In this document: positions 33,472 through 46,699 of the stretch, one piece after another
Layout of the letters: each line of letters opens with the position of its first letter
How positions within the stretch are numbered: position 1 is the stretch's first letter
Origin: Lactuca virosa
Lineage: Eukaryota; Streptophyta; Magnoliopsida; Asterales; Asteraceae
Assembly (NCBI GenBank): GCA_928212115.1
Contig: CAKMRJ010005745.1
Coordinates: forward strand, 225,349,779-225,413,778
DNA: 64,000 nt
Direction: 5' to 3'
The notes under the pieces: generated by a model
The model's database searches: none
Told to the model about the DNA's origin: nothing
What the model saw: only the letters and a program-made list of their open reading frames with translations
Program-made: the position numbers and the translations under genes

Positions 33472-33540
33472 CTTATACAAGATCATAATAGACATAAAAA
33501 TAAATAAATGGAGGAATAAAGAGAGAGATAAGTCACATAC
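33472..33540 (-). other. Putative intron between gag and protease of E3
   Basis: Read on the minus strand, 69 bp from GTATGT (33540 downward) to ATAAG (33473-33472), very T-rich. Unspliced reading meets TGA two codons after the gag tail. The position is identical to the introns of E1 and E2b. Confidence 0.55.
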
Positions 33541-34697
33541 CAGCCACCACATCTAACTCTACACGAGCCTCATCGGTGGTGAGCTGAAAGCCCTGCTCTT
33601 TACCGTAGGAGCCTCCACCTTGCCCTGGCAGCCATCAGTAGTCCTCAAGGTGGTTGGCGCAGGCGCAGCTACCGCTCCCCCTGAAAATCTCATACAATCA
33701 GCCTGTTTATGGCTGGTCTGATTGCAATGAAAGAAAATCAGAGCACTCCTGGGGTAGTCCTTACTCATGTGGCCCGACTGGCCACAATTATGACAACCTG
33801 AACCCGCCACTCGGCATACCCCACTGTGCGGCTTGCAGCACTTGCCGCAATGGCCTCGACATTGCTGGCCTATGGTGTGTGTATCGGAAGTCTTGGGCCT
33901 CTTAGCCTGGCCCATAACTGTCTATACCTGCTCCGACTTCCACTTTGCCTGAAGCTCCAACTGAATCTCCCGCTAAAGGGCCTTCTTGATCATATTATTC
34001 AGGGTCTTGCACCCCTAAAAGCTCACAAACTCTGTGATATTCTCTCTCAACATGTCATGGTATCTCGCCTTGCTCATATCCTCATCTGCAACGTACTGCG
34101 GGACCAACACAGCTCTCTCCATGAATTTGGCGGTAATCTTCGCCACAGTCTCAGTAGTCAGGAAAAGGTCCTGGAACTCCCTCGCCAGCTATTGCACCTC
34201 AATAGATGGTGCAAACTCCCTCTGGAACCTCTAAACAAAATCCTCCCAGGTCATGACTGCCACTTTAGCTGACCCTACAGCTCGGGTGACCTCCTCCCAC
34301 GAGTCTCATGCTCGGTCCCTCAACAGGCAGGATGCGAATCCCACCTTTGCCCCTTCAGGAGCTCCACAGGCCTTGAACTCCTTACAGCTTGGCTAGCGAT
34401 GGGGTCCTTAATACCATAGAACCCACGAGCTCCATAGGCCTTGAACTCCTGGAATGAGGGAGTTCGAGCTCCGATTTGACCTGCAACAATCTCAGCTGGA
34501 AACGGCATAATCCTCCTCTCAATCAGCTCCATAATCCCCTCCTTGATGCTACCGAACATCACAGGTGTAGCGTCCAAGATACCGCGGGTAACCTCAGCCG
34601 AAATGAACTTGCGCAACTGCTCATCAAACGGTTATGTGCCTAAGCCAGAACCCGAACCATAACTAGAGTTAGAACCTCCTCGAGTAATCATCACCAT
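33541..34697 (-). pseudogene. E3 gag, broken
   Basis: The ATG at 34697 follows ATGTTTCAG by 6 nt. N-terminal MVMITRGGSNSS, then FISAEVTRGILDATPVMFGSIKEGIMEL (compare the E2b gag N-terminus). Nucleocapsid: CGKCCKPHSGVC, CHNCGQSGHMSKDY (last Cys lost) and FFHCNQTSHKQADC (first Cys lost). Stops and frame changes occur throughout, including a TAA about 20 codons in. Confidence 0.8.
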
Positions 34698-35638
34698 CCT
34701 CAACTGAAACATAACATATAGATAATCAGCATATGAGTCGAAGGAATTTTTGCTACAGAGGACTCCTTAGAGTTTCCAGGCCTGATATCGTCTCAGTTAT
34801 AGATCATGTGCTTCCAGTAGTATCGGCCCAATACTATCTTTCACATCTATATGTACCTTCCTCAAGAGCAGTCCTGATTCCTCTAACTCACTAAACTAAC
34901 CATATTACAATCTTATGCTAAACAACATACATATCCCAGACTCTTCTACGAAATCTCAACTTCTACCACTCACAATATCAAGAACCTCAATCAACACCGA
35001 TGGTTGCATTATGCATGTAGGTTACACATAAAGAGAATCACATAGACTGTCAAATGATGACTCTACCCTAAGTCCACAACCAAACAAGGAACATGAATGA
35101 GGTTGAATCAATCATTCTAGGGCTATATGATCCTAGTTGTATACAACTTTGAAAGCATATACTTAGCAATTAACTAAGCCGATATCAATTCCAAATAATA
35201 TATATCAAATCAGGTAATTTTGTCATATGATTCCTTAAGGTATCCTTAGCCCTAATCTAGCATATCTGGCATCACACAAATCAGGTATCCTTAGCCCTAA
35301 TCTAGCATATTTGGCAACTTTGAAAAATCCCCTACGATATTTGGCATCACACAAATCAGGTAATTTTGTCATATGAGTCCTTAAGGTATCCTTAGCCCTA
35401 ATCTAGCATGTAATTCTCATATCAAGCATACTACTCATAACATATATGTATGGATAATCTTCGGAACCACCTACACGAGCTCAGCTGATTGCACGCACCG
35501 CACCCCTTTTTCTTAGTAAAAATATTTTTAGAAGTTAATCTTCATTTTTCTTTAAAAAGATTATCATTTCCTCAGTTTGAGTTCTGACACACCCAAAAGT
35601 GTGCCCGAATCCCTCAAACAAAGGCTTTAATACCAACC
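34698..35638 (-). other. E3 leader and decayed primer-binding site
   Basis: Non-coding. On the minus strand the primer site reads TGGTATTAAAGCC (35635-35623), decayed from TGGTATCAGAGCC. Direct repeats around 35205-35410: the phrase TATCCTTAGCCCTAATCTAG occurs three times and the phrase with CATCACACAAATCAGGTA twice. The leader ends with GTTTCAG before the gag ATG. Confidence 0.75.
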
Positions 35639-37318
35639 TGTAACGTCCCAAAAATAGTAATAAAAATTTTCATTTGAAGGTCTATCGAATCATTCATCAA
35701 TTATTCAAAATCAACACCAGGTCCTAATATTCAAAGAAGCAGAGTATAATTATTCATAATGTGGAAATCATGAGGGGAGGATGTTGTGCCATCAGGCCGA
35801 TCCCTTCCCTTTCGAACCGGAAGTACTTGAAACCATAAACATAAACTGTAAGCACAAAGCTTAGTGAGTTCCCCAAAGTACCACATACCAAGACATATAA
35901 GTGTCATGGGCTACCCTCATGGTCTTTCCTTGCAATGTCAAGGGCCAAATCCCGGTCTTACATACAAGTGTCATTGGGCTACCCCCATGGTCTGTCCTTG
36001 CAATGTCGAGGGCCAAATCCTGGTGTTGCATACAAGTGTCAGGGCCAGATTCTGGTCTTTCATACAATTTCTAGGGGTCAGATCCTAGTCATTCATGAAA
36101 GTATCACAAAGACAACTATCATTCCTACGTAACAGAGTAATAGGTTGGCATTAGTGCCTTCGACCCATGGATCTAGGAAGGAGACTCACCTCCAAAAAAA
36201 GATAATTGAGCCACACACTCGAGCTGCTGCTAACACGGCTCCTCACACTAATTATAACCCAAAAATAACCCTAATCAATAATCTGGGTTTTTATCCCATA
36301 ATAAATGGTCCAATAATTCGGTCATTTTTCCCTTCCCATTCGGCCCAACCTAGAAAGCCCAACATCTAATCGTCCAAGACCCAAAGGAGTGGCCCAAATG
36401 CTGAAACTGGGTCGACACCCCACGTACCATCTTTTACGCCCTGCGAAAAGGGGATCGGGGGCAAGATGCAGTATGTTTAGTGTACTAGATTCTATGGCGA
36501 GTGTATGCATCCTATGAATAAACTCACATTAAGGTCTTAATGCCTTAAGACCTTACGTCCAAACTTCAGATCTAAGCTTATTAAAACCTCTATGGCCATA
36601 AAGTTGTAAACTTTATGTCTTTGCATGGCTACAAGGAGCCCAACACTAAAAACCTAACTTATTTAATCATTTCCTACACCATAATTCTTGCATGGGGATA
36701 AACCAAGATCCAAGCTTCCATTTTGATGATTTAGAATACTCTAAAATTTATAAAAGGACAGCTTAAAGGCTTTTGAGTACCTTATACTCACAAAGGCCTA
36801 GGTTTTGGGGATAAAAGGGATAAAAATCTAATCTTAACCAACATCTAGAGAAACATGAGTCAAGGTTGGAGCTGTATACCTCGAAATAGAGCACAATGAA
36901 AAGAAAACGTTGGATCCAATGCCTTGTAAGCAAATCCACTTCTTTAATGATCTTCCTTCACAAAAAATAATGCCCACAACTCACTCAAAAGCTCAAAATG
37001 CTCAAAAAAAGTTTGGGTTTGCAAGGAGGGTCGATATTAGGGGTGGAAGTTGATAAGAGGAAGGGTTTTGGGGCTATAATGGTGCTTATGTAATACACAA
37101 ACCCTAAATATTAGAGTTTGGTCCAAACTACGTATGCCGTGTGTACCAGCGTACGCTCAACATACGAACGCGAGACCAGGTATACCTAGCATACCAACGT
37201 GTACGCCCAACGTCCCCATGCAGCTCCCAAATTATGAAAATGCCTTAAAGGGTCACTTTGCAAAATAATCACATACTAGCGAAGAAAGCGTAAACACCTG
37301 GAAGAAAAGGATGTTTCA
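35639..37318 (-). repeat. E3 5' LTR (about 1680 bp)
   Basis: The inner end GGGACGTTACA is clear at 35639. The outer end is set at 37318, from TGAAACATCC (a damaged TGTAACATCC), and is less certain. It contains the module CTCACTAAGC with GGTTTCAAG (35820-35876), a repeat block of ATACAAGTGTCA-type units (35893-36085), and a donor GAG/GTGAGT (about 36183-36192). Four TACG-type palindromic words lie at 37128-37214. Confidence 0.72.
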
Positions 37319-37885
37319 GGTTTTTTTGGACTTAAAGTTTTTCCTAACGTACTCCACCAACAGATCGCTACATCCTTGAATGGTCTCACGACGTACGTGG
37401 TTTGCAACTTTCTAGTATAAACTCATGTAATGAAATCTAACTCCATTTTCGAAATATGGTTCTTGGCTCCAACTGGATCCTCTTTCCCATTAATTAATGA
37501 TGGCTTGTAAGTAATAAAATCCTTATACTTGCAGTAGCCTCTAGGTTCATCACTCCTCCGAATCTCTAAGTCTTCTGGAGGAGGGAGTGGTCCATGGGGA
37601 CTTCCCAAGTCATCGTTTCCTTCCTAAACGATTGTTGGACAAGGGGGAACCGGTCCATTTTCATTCGCTCAACAACTATCGGGTGGTTGATCAATGATGT
37701 TTCATCTCTAACGTAACTAGCTCCTGAGTTAGGAGTTCTCTAAACTCATGCCTTTGCTGATCTAGCATGTTCTACATCATCAGTCGAACGTCATCCATCA
37801 TGAACTAAGCAGCTCCTGCCCCAAGGTTTTCAGGTGTTGGACCTCCTTCGTTACTGGAAACTCTACCGCTCCTTTTGATAATCAT
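37319..37885 (-). pseudogene. E4 gag, N-terminal fragment
   Basis: ATG at 37885 on the minus strand (MIIKRSGRVSSNEGG). Further on, CKYKDFITYKPSLINGKEDPVGA and KMELDFIT match the C(S/T)YK.F..CKP..F.G.EG..G...W.EK.E..F start of the gag core common in plant gypsy elements, and AICWW fits the following WW box. Stops near the middle show decay. It breaks off at the E3 LTR. Confidence 0.7.
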
Positions 37886-38219
37886 TTCGTTCTATACTCG
37901 TAGGTTCGAGTATTTTAGTATAGTAATATTTTACCTAATATTTATAATTACTTATTTATCACCTAATAGCAAATAAGGCATCTCCATATAGTACGCTAGT
38001 GCTTACGACTATAGCAATTTAGGTATCTATCCTAAAGCATGCTATCATATAAATCACTTAGCACATAATAGCAATTAAGGCACATTCCCTAAAGTATTCT
38101 AGTTCTTGTGTCAATTTAGGTATACTACCTAAAATAAAATACACACACTTCACAATCATTTCTTGGAATTCTAAGTTTAAGTCTAGAAATCCGGAAATTC
38201 CTAGTTCGCTTACACAAAT

Positions 38220-38231
38220 GCTCTGATACCA
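38220..38231 (-). other. Primer-binding site of E4
   Basis: On the minus strand TGGTATCAGAGC, 2 bp inside the LTR edge at 38234. This is the initiator Met tRNA type. Confidence 0.88.
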
Positions 38232-38499
38232 ACTGTGACATTCCCAAATTTTAAGGTCCATAAAGACCTTTTATTTATGTTTATTTTAAATACAAAGTTT
38301 TATGGAATTTTTCCCATAAAAATTATTTCCGAAGAAATGCTTTTCATTTGATTATTATAGATTGTGATGTCATAATTGACACAAAACATAATCATTACAG
38401 ACCTTACATTAATTTATTATACTAATGGCCTCAACTCCTCGAATCTCTCAGTGGATTGTACCTTCATACCACTATCTATGACACAAATAAACTGAGTGG

Positions 38500-40530
<2,031 letters not shown>

Positions 40531-42432
40531 CAAACAATTAACCTAATTACCCATTCCCTTTATTCTCACTCTTTGGTCTAAAATGCTAATCTCAAGAGAC
40601 CTAACCTAAAGGATCTCTATGAGTATATAATACTACTTTAGGGAACCCATAACAATATGTGTTAATAATGTAACCCTGAGGGGATAGAGTACCCGAATGA
40701 ACAACTTTCCTTTTTCCCTAAAAAGTATGGTCATTAACACCTACATGTGGCGAACCTGCTAGCGTTCCACCCGACTACCTAGAATTGTCAGTAGTCATCA
40801 TCTATACTATGCTAGATGACTGCTCCTTGTATTACACATAGTACAATGCATGACCTCACACCATTATTTTATTTTTCCAAAAACCCTTTACTACCCGATG
40901 CAAATTTAAATATGATAAAGTAATATATACAAGTAAAAATCATATCATATTAATGTATATAGCACAAATATCACGAACACATATAATAAGCACATATAGC
41001 ATATAAAGGAACTTCATATCTATGTGTAAGCTGAAAGTAACTATGCACTCACTTGTTAAAAGTGGATGCCTCGGAATTTGGGCAACATTTCGCCTTAGCA
41101 CTTATCTTTTCCATTGACGTGACCCAGGTATGATTGTTATTACGTCTTACTCTGATATTCCTCATGACTAATGATAGTCTAGATTCCTCAACAATCCCAA
41201 TGTCTACATCAAGATCTATCAAGTAACGAATAACCATATAGGATCATATCGAAAGTAGGGTCTATTTGGTATACATAATATACTGTTTGGATATCCCACT
41301 TTAAACACCTCACTAAATCGAGCATAGACATCACTCCCATAAGTAGATCAATCTGTATAATGATTTGGAATCACTGATAAATCTTATTTATAGGTTCATA
41401 ATAATGATTATGAATATAAATACAAGTTATGTTGAGAACAATACAAGTTTAGCTTAACTTACAGAGATTTCCCTGACAAAAGTCCAGAAATTGCACTCAC
41501 AGAACTTCGACTCGACAACCTCTAATTGTTGGATTATCCGATGAGTCGTAGCTCCACTAGAACTTCTAAACTACTAGGGAAATTTAAAACAAAACCTCAT
41601 AGAACTTTGTAGAGAAAAGGACCATATGGTGTGTGGAATGAGGGTTGGAATCAGGTATTTATAGCAAAATTTTGAGGTGCGTGTCGCGTCCTCTAGCCAC
41701 GTCGATCCTCCTGCCTAGTGAAATGTGTCATCTTTTTGCTGGTCCACGCCCTCTTGTTAGTGCGCGTCGTGCACCACACGTGCTCAAGCGCGCTCGAATT
41801 TAAAAAACTTGGAAAAATCTTATTTACTTCATATGAAATTCGTTTTCAACGTTCTTTATATCCACGTGTAGCTATCGACGAGATCTACAGATTTCATTAA
41901 GACTCCGCTTGCTTATCTTCATTTTATTTTTAAAGTTATATTTTTAACAGACTTAGACTGTTAAAGTCCGTATAAAAATCATAATTCTCTTATACGAAGT
42001 CTGTTCTCGACTATATTTATATCAACATACTCCTAATCATGAAATCTTCAATTCTTGTTTAGATTGTTTTTCCTAACAATCGGACGATCTAAAATTTGGC
42101 TTCCGCACTAACATATTTACGCCGAAACTTCGAAAAAATCATAACTTGTCATATGAAGTCAAATTTAGGTGTTACAGTTTTTCATATGAAGTCACACTCT
42201 AGGTTCTAAAAATTCTACGACTTTTGCTAAGATCACTTAGGCTAATAAGCAATCGATTACTTCTCATGACGTGCATTGCCGTGTCGGTTTGTTCACGAAA
42301 CATCAAAGAAGCATAACTTTTTCTAACGAAGCCGGATTTAAATGCTCATTATATCACCAAGATAGTCATTACGTCTTTACTAAGATTATCTAGTATATCC
42401 TAAATGTCTTGCCTGAATCTGTGGGTGTTATA

Positions 42433-43091
42433 GTTGAGATGGTGATCGATTCTTGTGGAGACGAATTTACTGTCAAGATAAATAGCTAGGGTGCTTTGGT
42501 TGTCTTGAAAAATGTTTTCATGAGCATTCCAAGCTTGAGATGCAGAGGTGTTAGGTTTTAGACTGGTTTGTATTAGATCGTTTGAAATGGTCCTGTATAT
42601 CCTTTGGAGGATGATGGTTTCGTATAACCATGTTTCCTATTTAACAACAACCCTAATTTTGTCGTCCTTAGTAGTTGTAGCAAAAGATGGATATGAGGAT
42701 GTTTGCTTGAAGGAGGATTCGATGTGATTACCAACTTGAAAGATCTGGCGGTTGATACGAAATAATTCATCCCAGGAAGTGTATTGTCCGTTTTCCATCT
42801 CAAGGGTAAAAGGAATGAAGTTCCGAATGCTGGTTATTGTGATGGTTGGGTGGTTCTTGGGATCCTTTGAAGAAGAGACGGCTGTTTGAAGAATGAAGAA
42901 GATGAATAAGGATGGCATAACGGAGAAGAGGAACCTTTAGGGTTTTTGGTATTCTTTCTTTGATACCATAAAATCTGTTGTATTTTCCTTGATTCACAAT
43001 GATACAATTGATGTCAATATATACAAAGAGCCTATCTCTATTTATTGGATTTATGTCAACAATAAATGTGTATAATCTACTTTCTATAACA
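42433..43091 (-). mobile_element. Short-LTR Ty1/copia element C4, 5' end, reverse
   Basis: On the minus strand: an LTR of about 116 bp (43091-42976, TGTTATAG...ATACAACA), primer site GGTATCA around 42960-42970, and a gag start (MPSLFIFFILQTAVSSS or a downstream Met). Gag core signatures: IPFTLEMENGQYTSWDELF, then IYRTISNDLIQTSLKP, AWNAHENIFQDNQ. This matches the copia gag type with MEN..Y..W..LF. A stop after IRVVVK shows decay. E4 interrupts it at 42432, making C4 the outermost shell of the nest. Confidence 0.72.
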
Positions 43092-43912
43092 AACCTTTCT
43101 CATATTGAGAAAGGGAATAATCATCAGTTAATAGTGGGCTCACCGCCCCATTTCTATAAACAAATGTCGTGATTTTTGCAATATAACCAGGAAGAGCCCT
43201 GTTTTTGGTAAAGGCTCCAAGTTTGTTATTGTTTGATGACATTACTCGTATATTGATTGATCAATGTTTGTTACATCTCGAAGATGAAATAAAATCCTAT
43301 ATTATTTAGTGTCTTTATCGAAAAAAGGTTTCAAATATACATGTGGTGATGATATGCTAAATATCTCAAAATGTTCTTTACTTGTTATTAAAGTTGACTT
43401 GCAAAAGCCCAATGAATTGTACTATGTCTAGGGTACAAATGTCACTGTTTTCCGCTTCTCATGTGACTTCTAATACTACATTACCTGATTCTCATAACAA
43501 ATCAGGAGTGAAAGGTTACAACATATGGAATTCTGATATGAGCAAAGTATTTATAAGTTGAAATGTCGTTTTAAACGAAAATGTAATTTATTACTAACTT
43601 ATAAGCCATTTCAACTCTAAACATGGTTCTTTGCCAAATGTTTTAGGCTCATATCAGGCTTCTCCAAAGCCTATTGATTCCCATGAGAATGCTCAAAATT
43701 AGGCGCAACACACTATCGTTTCAGAAAATACCGAAAATCAAGACAATTTGCTCCACCCAGGTAACAATGTTTTATCAACTCCTTCAAGATCGTCACTCGT
43801 CACTCTGATCTCATTATACCGCAATTGATAGGCATAGGAGGGTTATTAGACCTCATAGTAGGTTCACTAATGTTGATGATTGAGTAGCTTATCTTTTCTT
43901 GGTTGCCTGAGG
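43092..43912. other. AT-rich stretch without recognised gene
   Basis: No open frame of note. It may include decayed copia sequence linking to the RT remnant that follows, but I cannot support this. Confidence 0.4.
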
Positions 43913-44245
43913 AAATTGAAAATTATCAAGAGTCGTCATCCTATATCAAAGCAATTTCTACTTCTGATTCTGACAAGTAGATAACTGCAATTCAAGAAGA
44001 AATAAAGTCTATAGAAAAGAATCATACCGGGGAACTTGTCAAATTATTCAACAAAAAGAACCTAATTCGGTGTAAATAGCTAGCTGTACAAAAAAAAGGA
44101 GGATGCCATATTCAAAACCGGACTTGTTCCAAAAGGCTATACCGTTTTTAAACATAGTTTCATCCATACTTTACTTAGCATTGCTGCAATGCATGATTTC
44201 AACAACTTGATGTGAATACCGCCTCCTTACACGGTGTTCTTTTAT
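43913..44245 (+). pseudogene. Decayed copia RT remnant
   Basis: The frame starting at about 43913 reads SSSYIKAISTSDSDK, a stop, ITAIQEEIKSIEKNHTGELVKL, RCK, a stop. It matches the start of copia RT (Y.EA...D...W..AM.EE..SLE.N.TWELV). After a frame change, SIAAMHDF and LDVNTASLHGVL match the next RT box. Much of the core in between is missing. It is a different remnant from C4, on the opposite strand. Confidence 0.7.
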
Positions 44246-45059
44246 TCGTTTGTTACATTTTTAATCATTACACCATGCATTCTCGAAATCATGTTATCAA
44301 TGTTGATGGTGAGATGAAAAAGACTAATAATGGTGTTCTAAAGCGAAAAGACGTTCCTTGCATCTTGACTGCTAGTCGTTTAATGTGAAAGATAACTACA
44401 CTTCATATTAACATCTTATTTTAGTTGAAGGACCACATGTGTTATCATGTCATACTTCATGGCATAAATCATAAATATACCGCTAAGTAGGGGCAGAACC
44501 AGGAGGGTTCCTGAGGTAGCCTATGCTGCTCCATAAATTTTCCCGGTAATTTTTTACTAAATTTTCCGACGTTCTACCCCTTTTTTGGTTCCACCAGTGC
44601 TGCAAGTCAAAATTCATTGCATATGTGGTCGTATGGTCACATTAATGTATTTTTATTCTAACGAGGACGATACTTAAAAGGTGAAACTGTATACATTTCA
44701 TGCCTGCCTCCTATACTATAGATTTTGGAATTAGATTTCAGGTAAGCTTGACCTTAAATCATTTGGAATTATACAGTTATTACTCATTTTGTGAGGACAT
44801 GACAACATTTAAATTACTCTTCAAAGTTTTTCATTAAATAAAAGGTCAAACTGTATTGATTTCATGAATGTCCCTACCCTTTTTTCTTTATCTACAAAAA
44901 AAAAATGTTACATCAACACTTAAACATCAATAATTTCTTCATCCAAATTGAGGCAAAATAATGAAATTACATCTACAACATAACATCGATCACTTTGAGT
45001 AAACCAATGGTCTTCTGTAGAATATGATAAACACACATACATCATAAATACACAATGAA
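44246..45059. other. Spacer downstream of the UGT gene
   Basis: No gene seen. A short piece at 44488-44600 begins GGGGCAGAACCAGG and contains TTTTTTGGTTCCACC, a weak inverted-repeat look that could be a small DNA transposon relic. The 3' UTR of the UGT gene should lie just below 45060; AATAAA-like signals are not clear-cut. Confidence 0.4.
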
Positions 45060-46615
45060 CTATTTTGGAGATGTTTGTAGCAGATGAATTACTTTATCCA
45101 AATTAACAATGGATGAACCAAAAGGAGAGGCACATGCTTTTTCAGCGCTATTCTTCAAGTCGATTGCATTCTTCCTCAACTCGGTCCCCCTTTCTCCATT
45201 CATCAACTCAATGACAAGATTGGCAACTTCTTCTCTCTTTACATCATTGTCAATCTCCATGGCAACCTCCCACTTGTTGCAACACGACCAGCAATTTGGT
45301 TGCTGGTCACCAAAAAATGGCCAAGAAATCATTGGGACTCCACTGGAAATACTTTCAAGTGTCGAATTCCATCCACTGTGTGTTAAAAACCCTCCAATCG
45401 ATGCGTGATTCAGAACTTGTTCTTGTGGGCACCAACTAGCCAACATCCCTCTACTGTTTGTCTCTTCCAAAAACTCTGGTGGAAGCATGGCAGAGTTGTC
45501 AACCACGAGGTCTGGACGTATTATCCATAAGAACGAATAATTGCTCTTTGCAAGTCCCCAACAAAACTCGACCAGGTGTTGATGTGTCATCACTGTGATG
45601 CTACCGAAATTCACATAAATAACTGACGATGGTGGTTTAGAATCTAACCATTTCAAACATTCGTGCTCTTCCTTCCAAAGATTTGATTTGAGGGATGATA
45701 CAGATTCATCAACAAGTTTCTTCTCTAGTAAATTCAAAGGACCAATTTCATAGCATGGAGGAAATATTGAACCAAGCATCTCCAAAAGGTCACTTTCTAG
45801 TTCATGAAAGGTGTTGAATATAACGGCCGAAGCTCTTTTTGCTCTCTCAACTTGTAAACACAAAAACTGAATCATGTATTCGTCACCAGGGTTGGTATTT
45901 CTAAAGAATGAAACCATGTCTTTTAGACGTATACCAGGCATGGTTGGTACACAATCTATCTTGGTATCTAAATACCCATCTTCTAAAACACCCGAATCTG
46001 TATAAAGAAATAATGAAATTAGCTTCAAATTAGCAACCAAATATGTATAGATATATGAATGTATATACAGACATATATATCTATATTTGAACAAAGATTG
46101 AGTGTATATATATTACCTTTTGGCATCAAACCTATCTCTAAAAGATTGGGATACTCATGAAGACACATAAGAGAACCAACACCACTGGTCCATAGGACTA
46201 TCTCGGGGATATCAAATTCCGTAGCTGCATCATGGGTGAAGCCCATAAGAACGTCAGCCACTATGCAAGTCACCGGAGAAGATGAAGCATTCAGTTTTGT
46301 GAGGAGACTTTTAAAGGGACCCAAACAAGTGTTATCGACGGACTTGCATAAGGATGGAACATCTTGGGTGGCATCAGGGTTTTCTGGTGGCGGAAGGCCA
46401 TCTGGAATAGCTTCAAAACAAAAGGAAGGGAGACCATGTAGGGCGTCGGAGCCCTGAGATCTAAGGAGGCGTTGATGGTTGAATTCGGTGTTAACGAAGG
46501 TAATATGAACCCCTTTGGAATGGAGGATTTTAGCAAGTTTTAGCATTGGATTGATATGGCCTTGTGCTGGCGCTGGTATGCACAAGGCATGTGGCTTCTT
46601 TTGTATCGAACCCAT
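45060..46615 (-). CDS. UDP-glycosyltransferase, UGT85-type, two exons
   Basis: A family-1 glycosyltransferase that would move glucose from UDP-glucose to a small acceptor (iridoid, terpenoid, cyanohydrin or cytokinin acceptors are known for UGT85 members; this one's acceptor is unknown). Exon 1 is 46615-46117 and exon 2 is 45997-45060, total 478 residues, normal for the family. The start MGSIQKKPHALCIP was chosen over an upstream in-frame Met at 46699 because UGT85 proteins begin this way and a TATA box lies between. The catalytic His is in PAPAQGHINPM (about residue 20). Asp of IVADVLMGF (about 120) is the likely dyad partner. The 44-residue sugar-donor (PSPG) box runs from WCPQEQVLNH to the Gln of FFGDQ, with HSGWNSTLES inside. 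No stop or shift, soluble, no signal peptide. Retrotransposon relics flank it on both sides. Confidence 0.93.
45998..46116 (-). other. Intron of the UGT85-type gene (119 bp)
   Basis: Minus strand: donor AAAAG/GTAATA at 46116, acceptor CTTTATACAG at 45998, phase 1. It falls between GLMPK and DSGVLEDGYLDT, the position where UGT85 genes usually have their single intron. The exons join in frame. Confidence 0.93.
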
Positions 46616-46650
46616 GGAAGCCTGTGCAGTTAACACATAACATGTGTCTG

Positions 46651-46658
46651 TTTTATAG
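46651..46658 (-). promoter_or_regulatory. Possible TATA box of the UGT gene
   Basis: Minus-strand CTATAAAA lies about 36 bp upstream of the ATG. Transcription would start only a few bases before the ATG, giving a very short leader, so the true promoter may lie elsewhere. Confidence 0.35.
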
Positions 46659-46699
46659 GCAAGCAATGGAAAAAGCAAAATCAAAGTCTTCTTTAACAT

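Larger units (their letters stand above)
31646..37318 (-). mobile_element. Ty3/gypsy element E3, 5' half, reverse
   Basis: Reading leftward: 5' LTR 37318-35639, primer site, leader, gag, gag-protease intron, protease, RT and RNase H, cut at 31646 where E1 was inserted. The integrase and 3' LTR must lie left of the window, beyond the other end of E1. It is the same broad Tekay-like group as E1 and E2b but heavily decayed. Confidence 0.85.

Noticed and set aside
44488..44600. Possible small DNA transposon (GGGGCAGAACCAGG ... GGTTCCACC)
   Set aside because: Inverted repeats too short and no target duplication seen; mentioned only in the spacer entry.
45109..45408. 99-residue plus-strand ORF
   Set aside because: Antisense to exon 2 of the UGT gene.
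46025..46699. Longer start for the UGT protein at 46699
   Set aside because: The extra 28 residues have no counterpart in UGT85 proteins, and a TATA-like box lies between the two Met codons.
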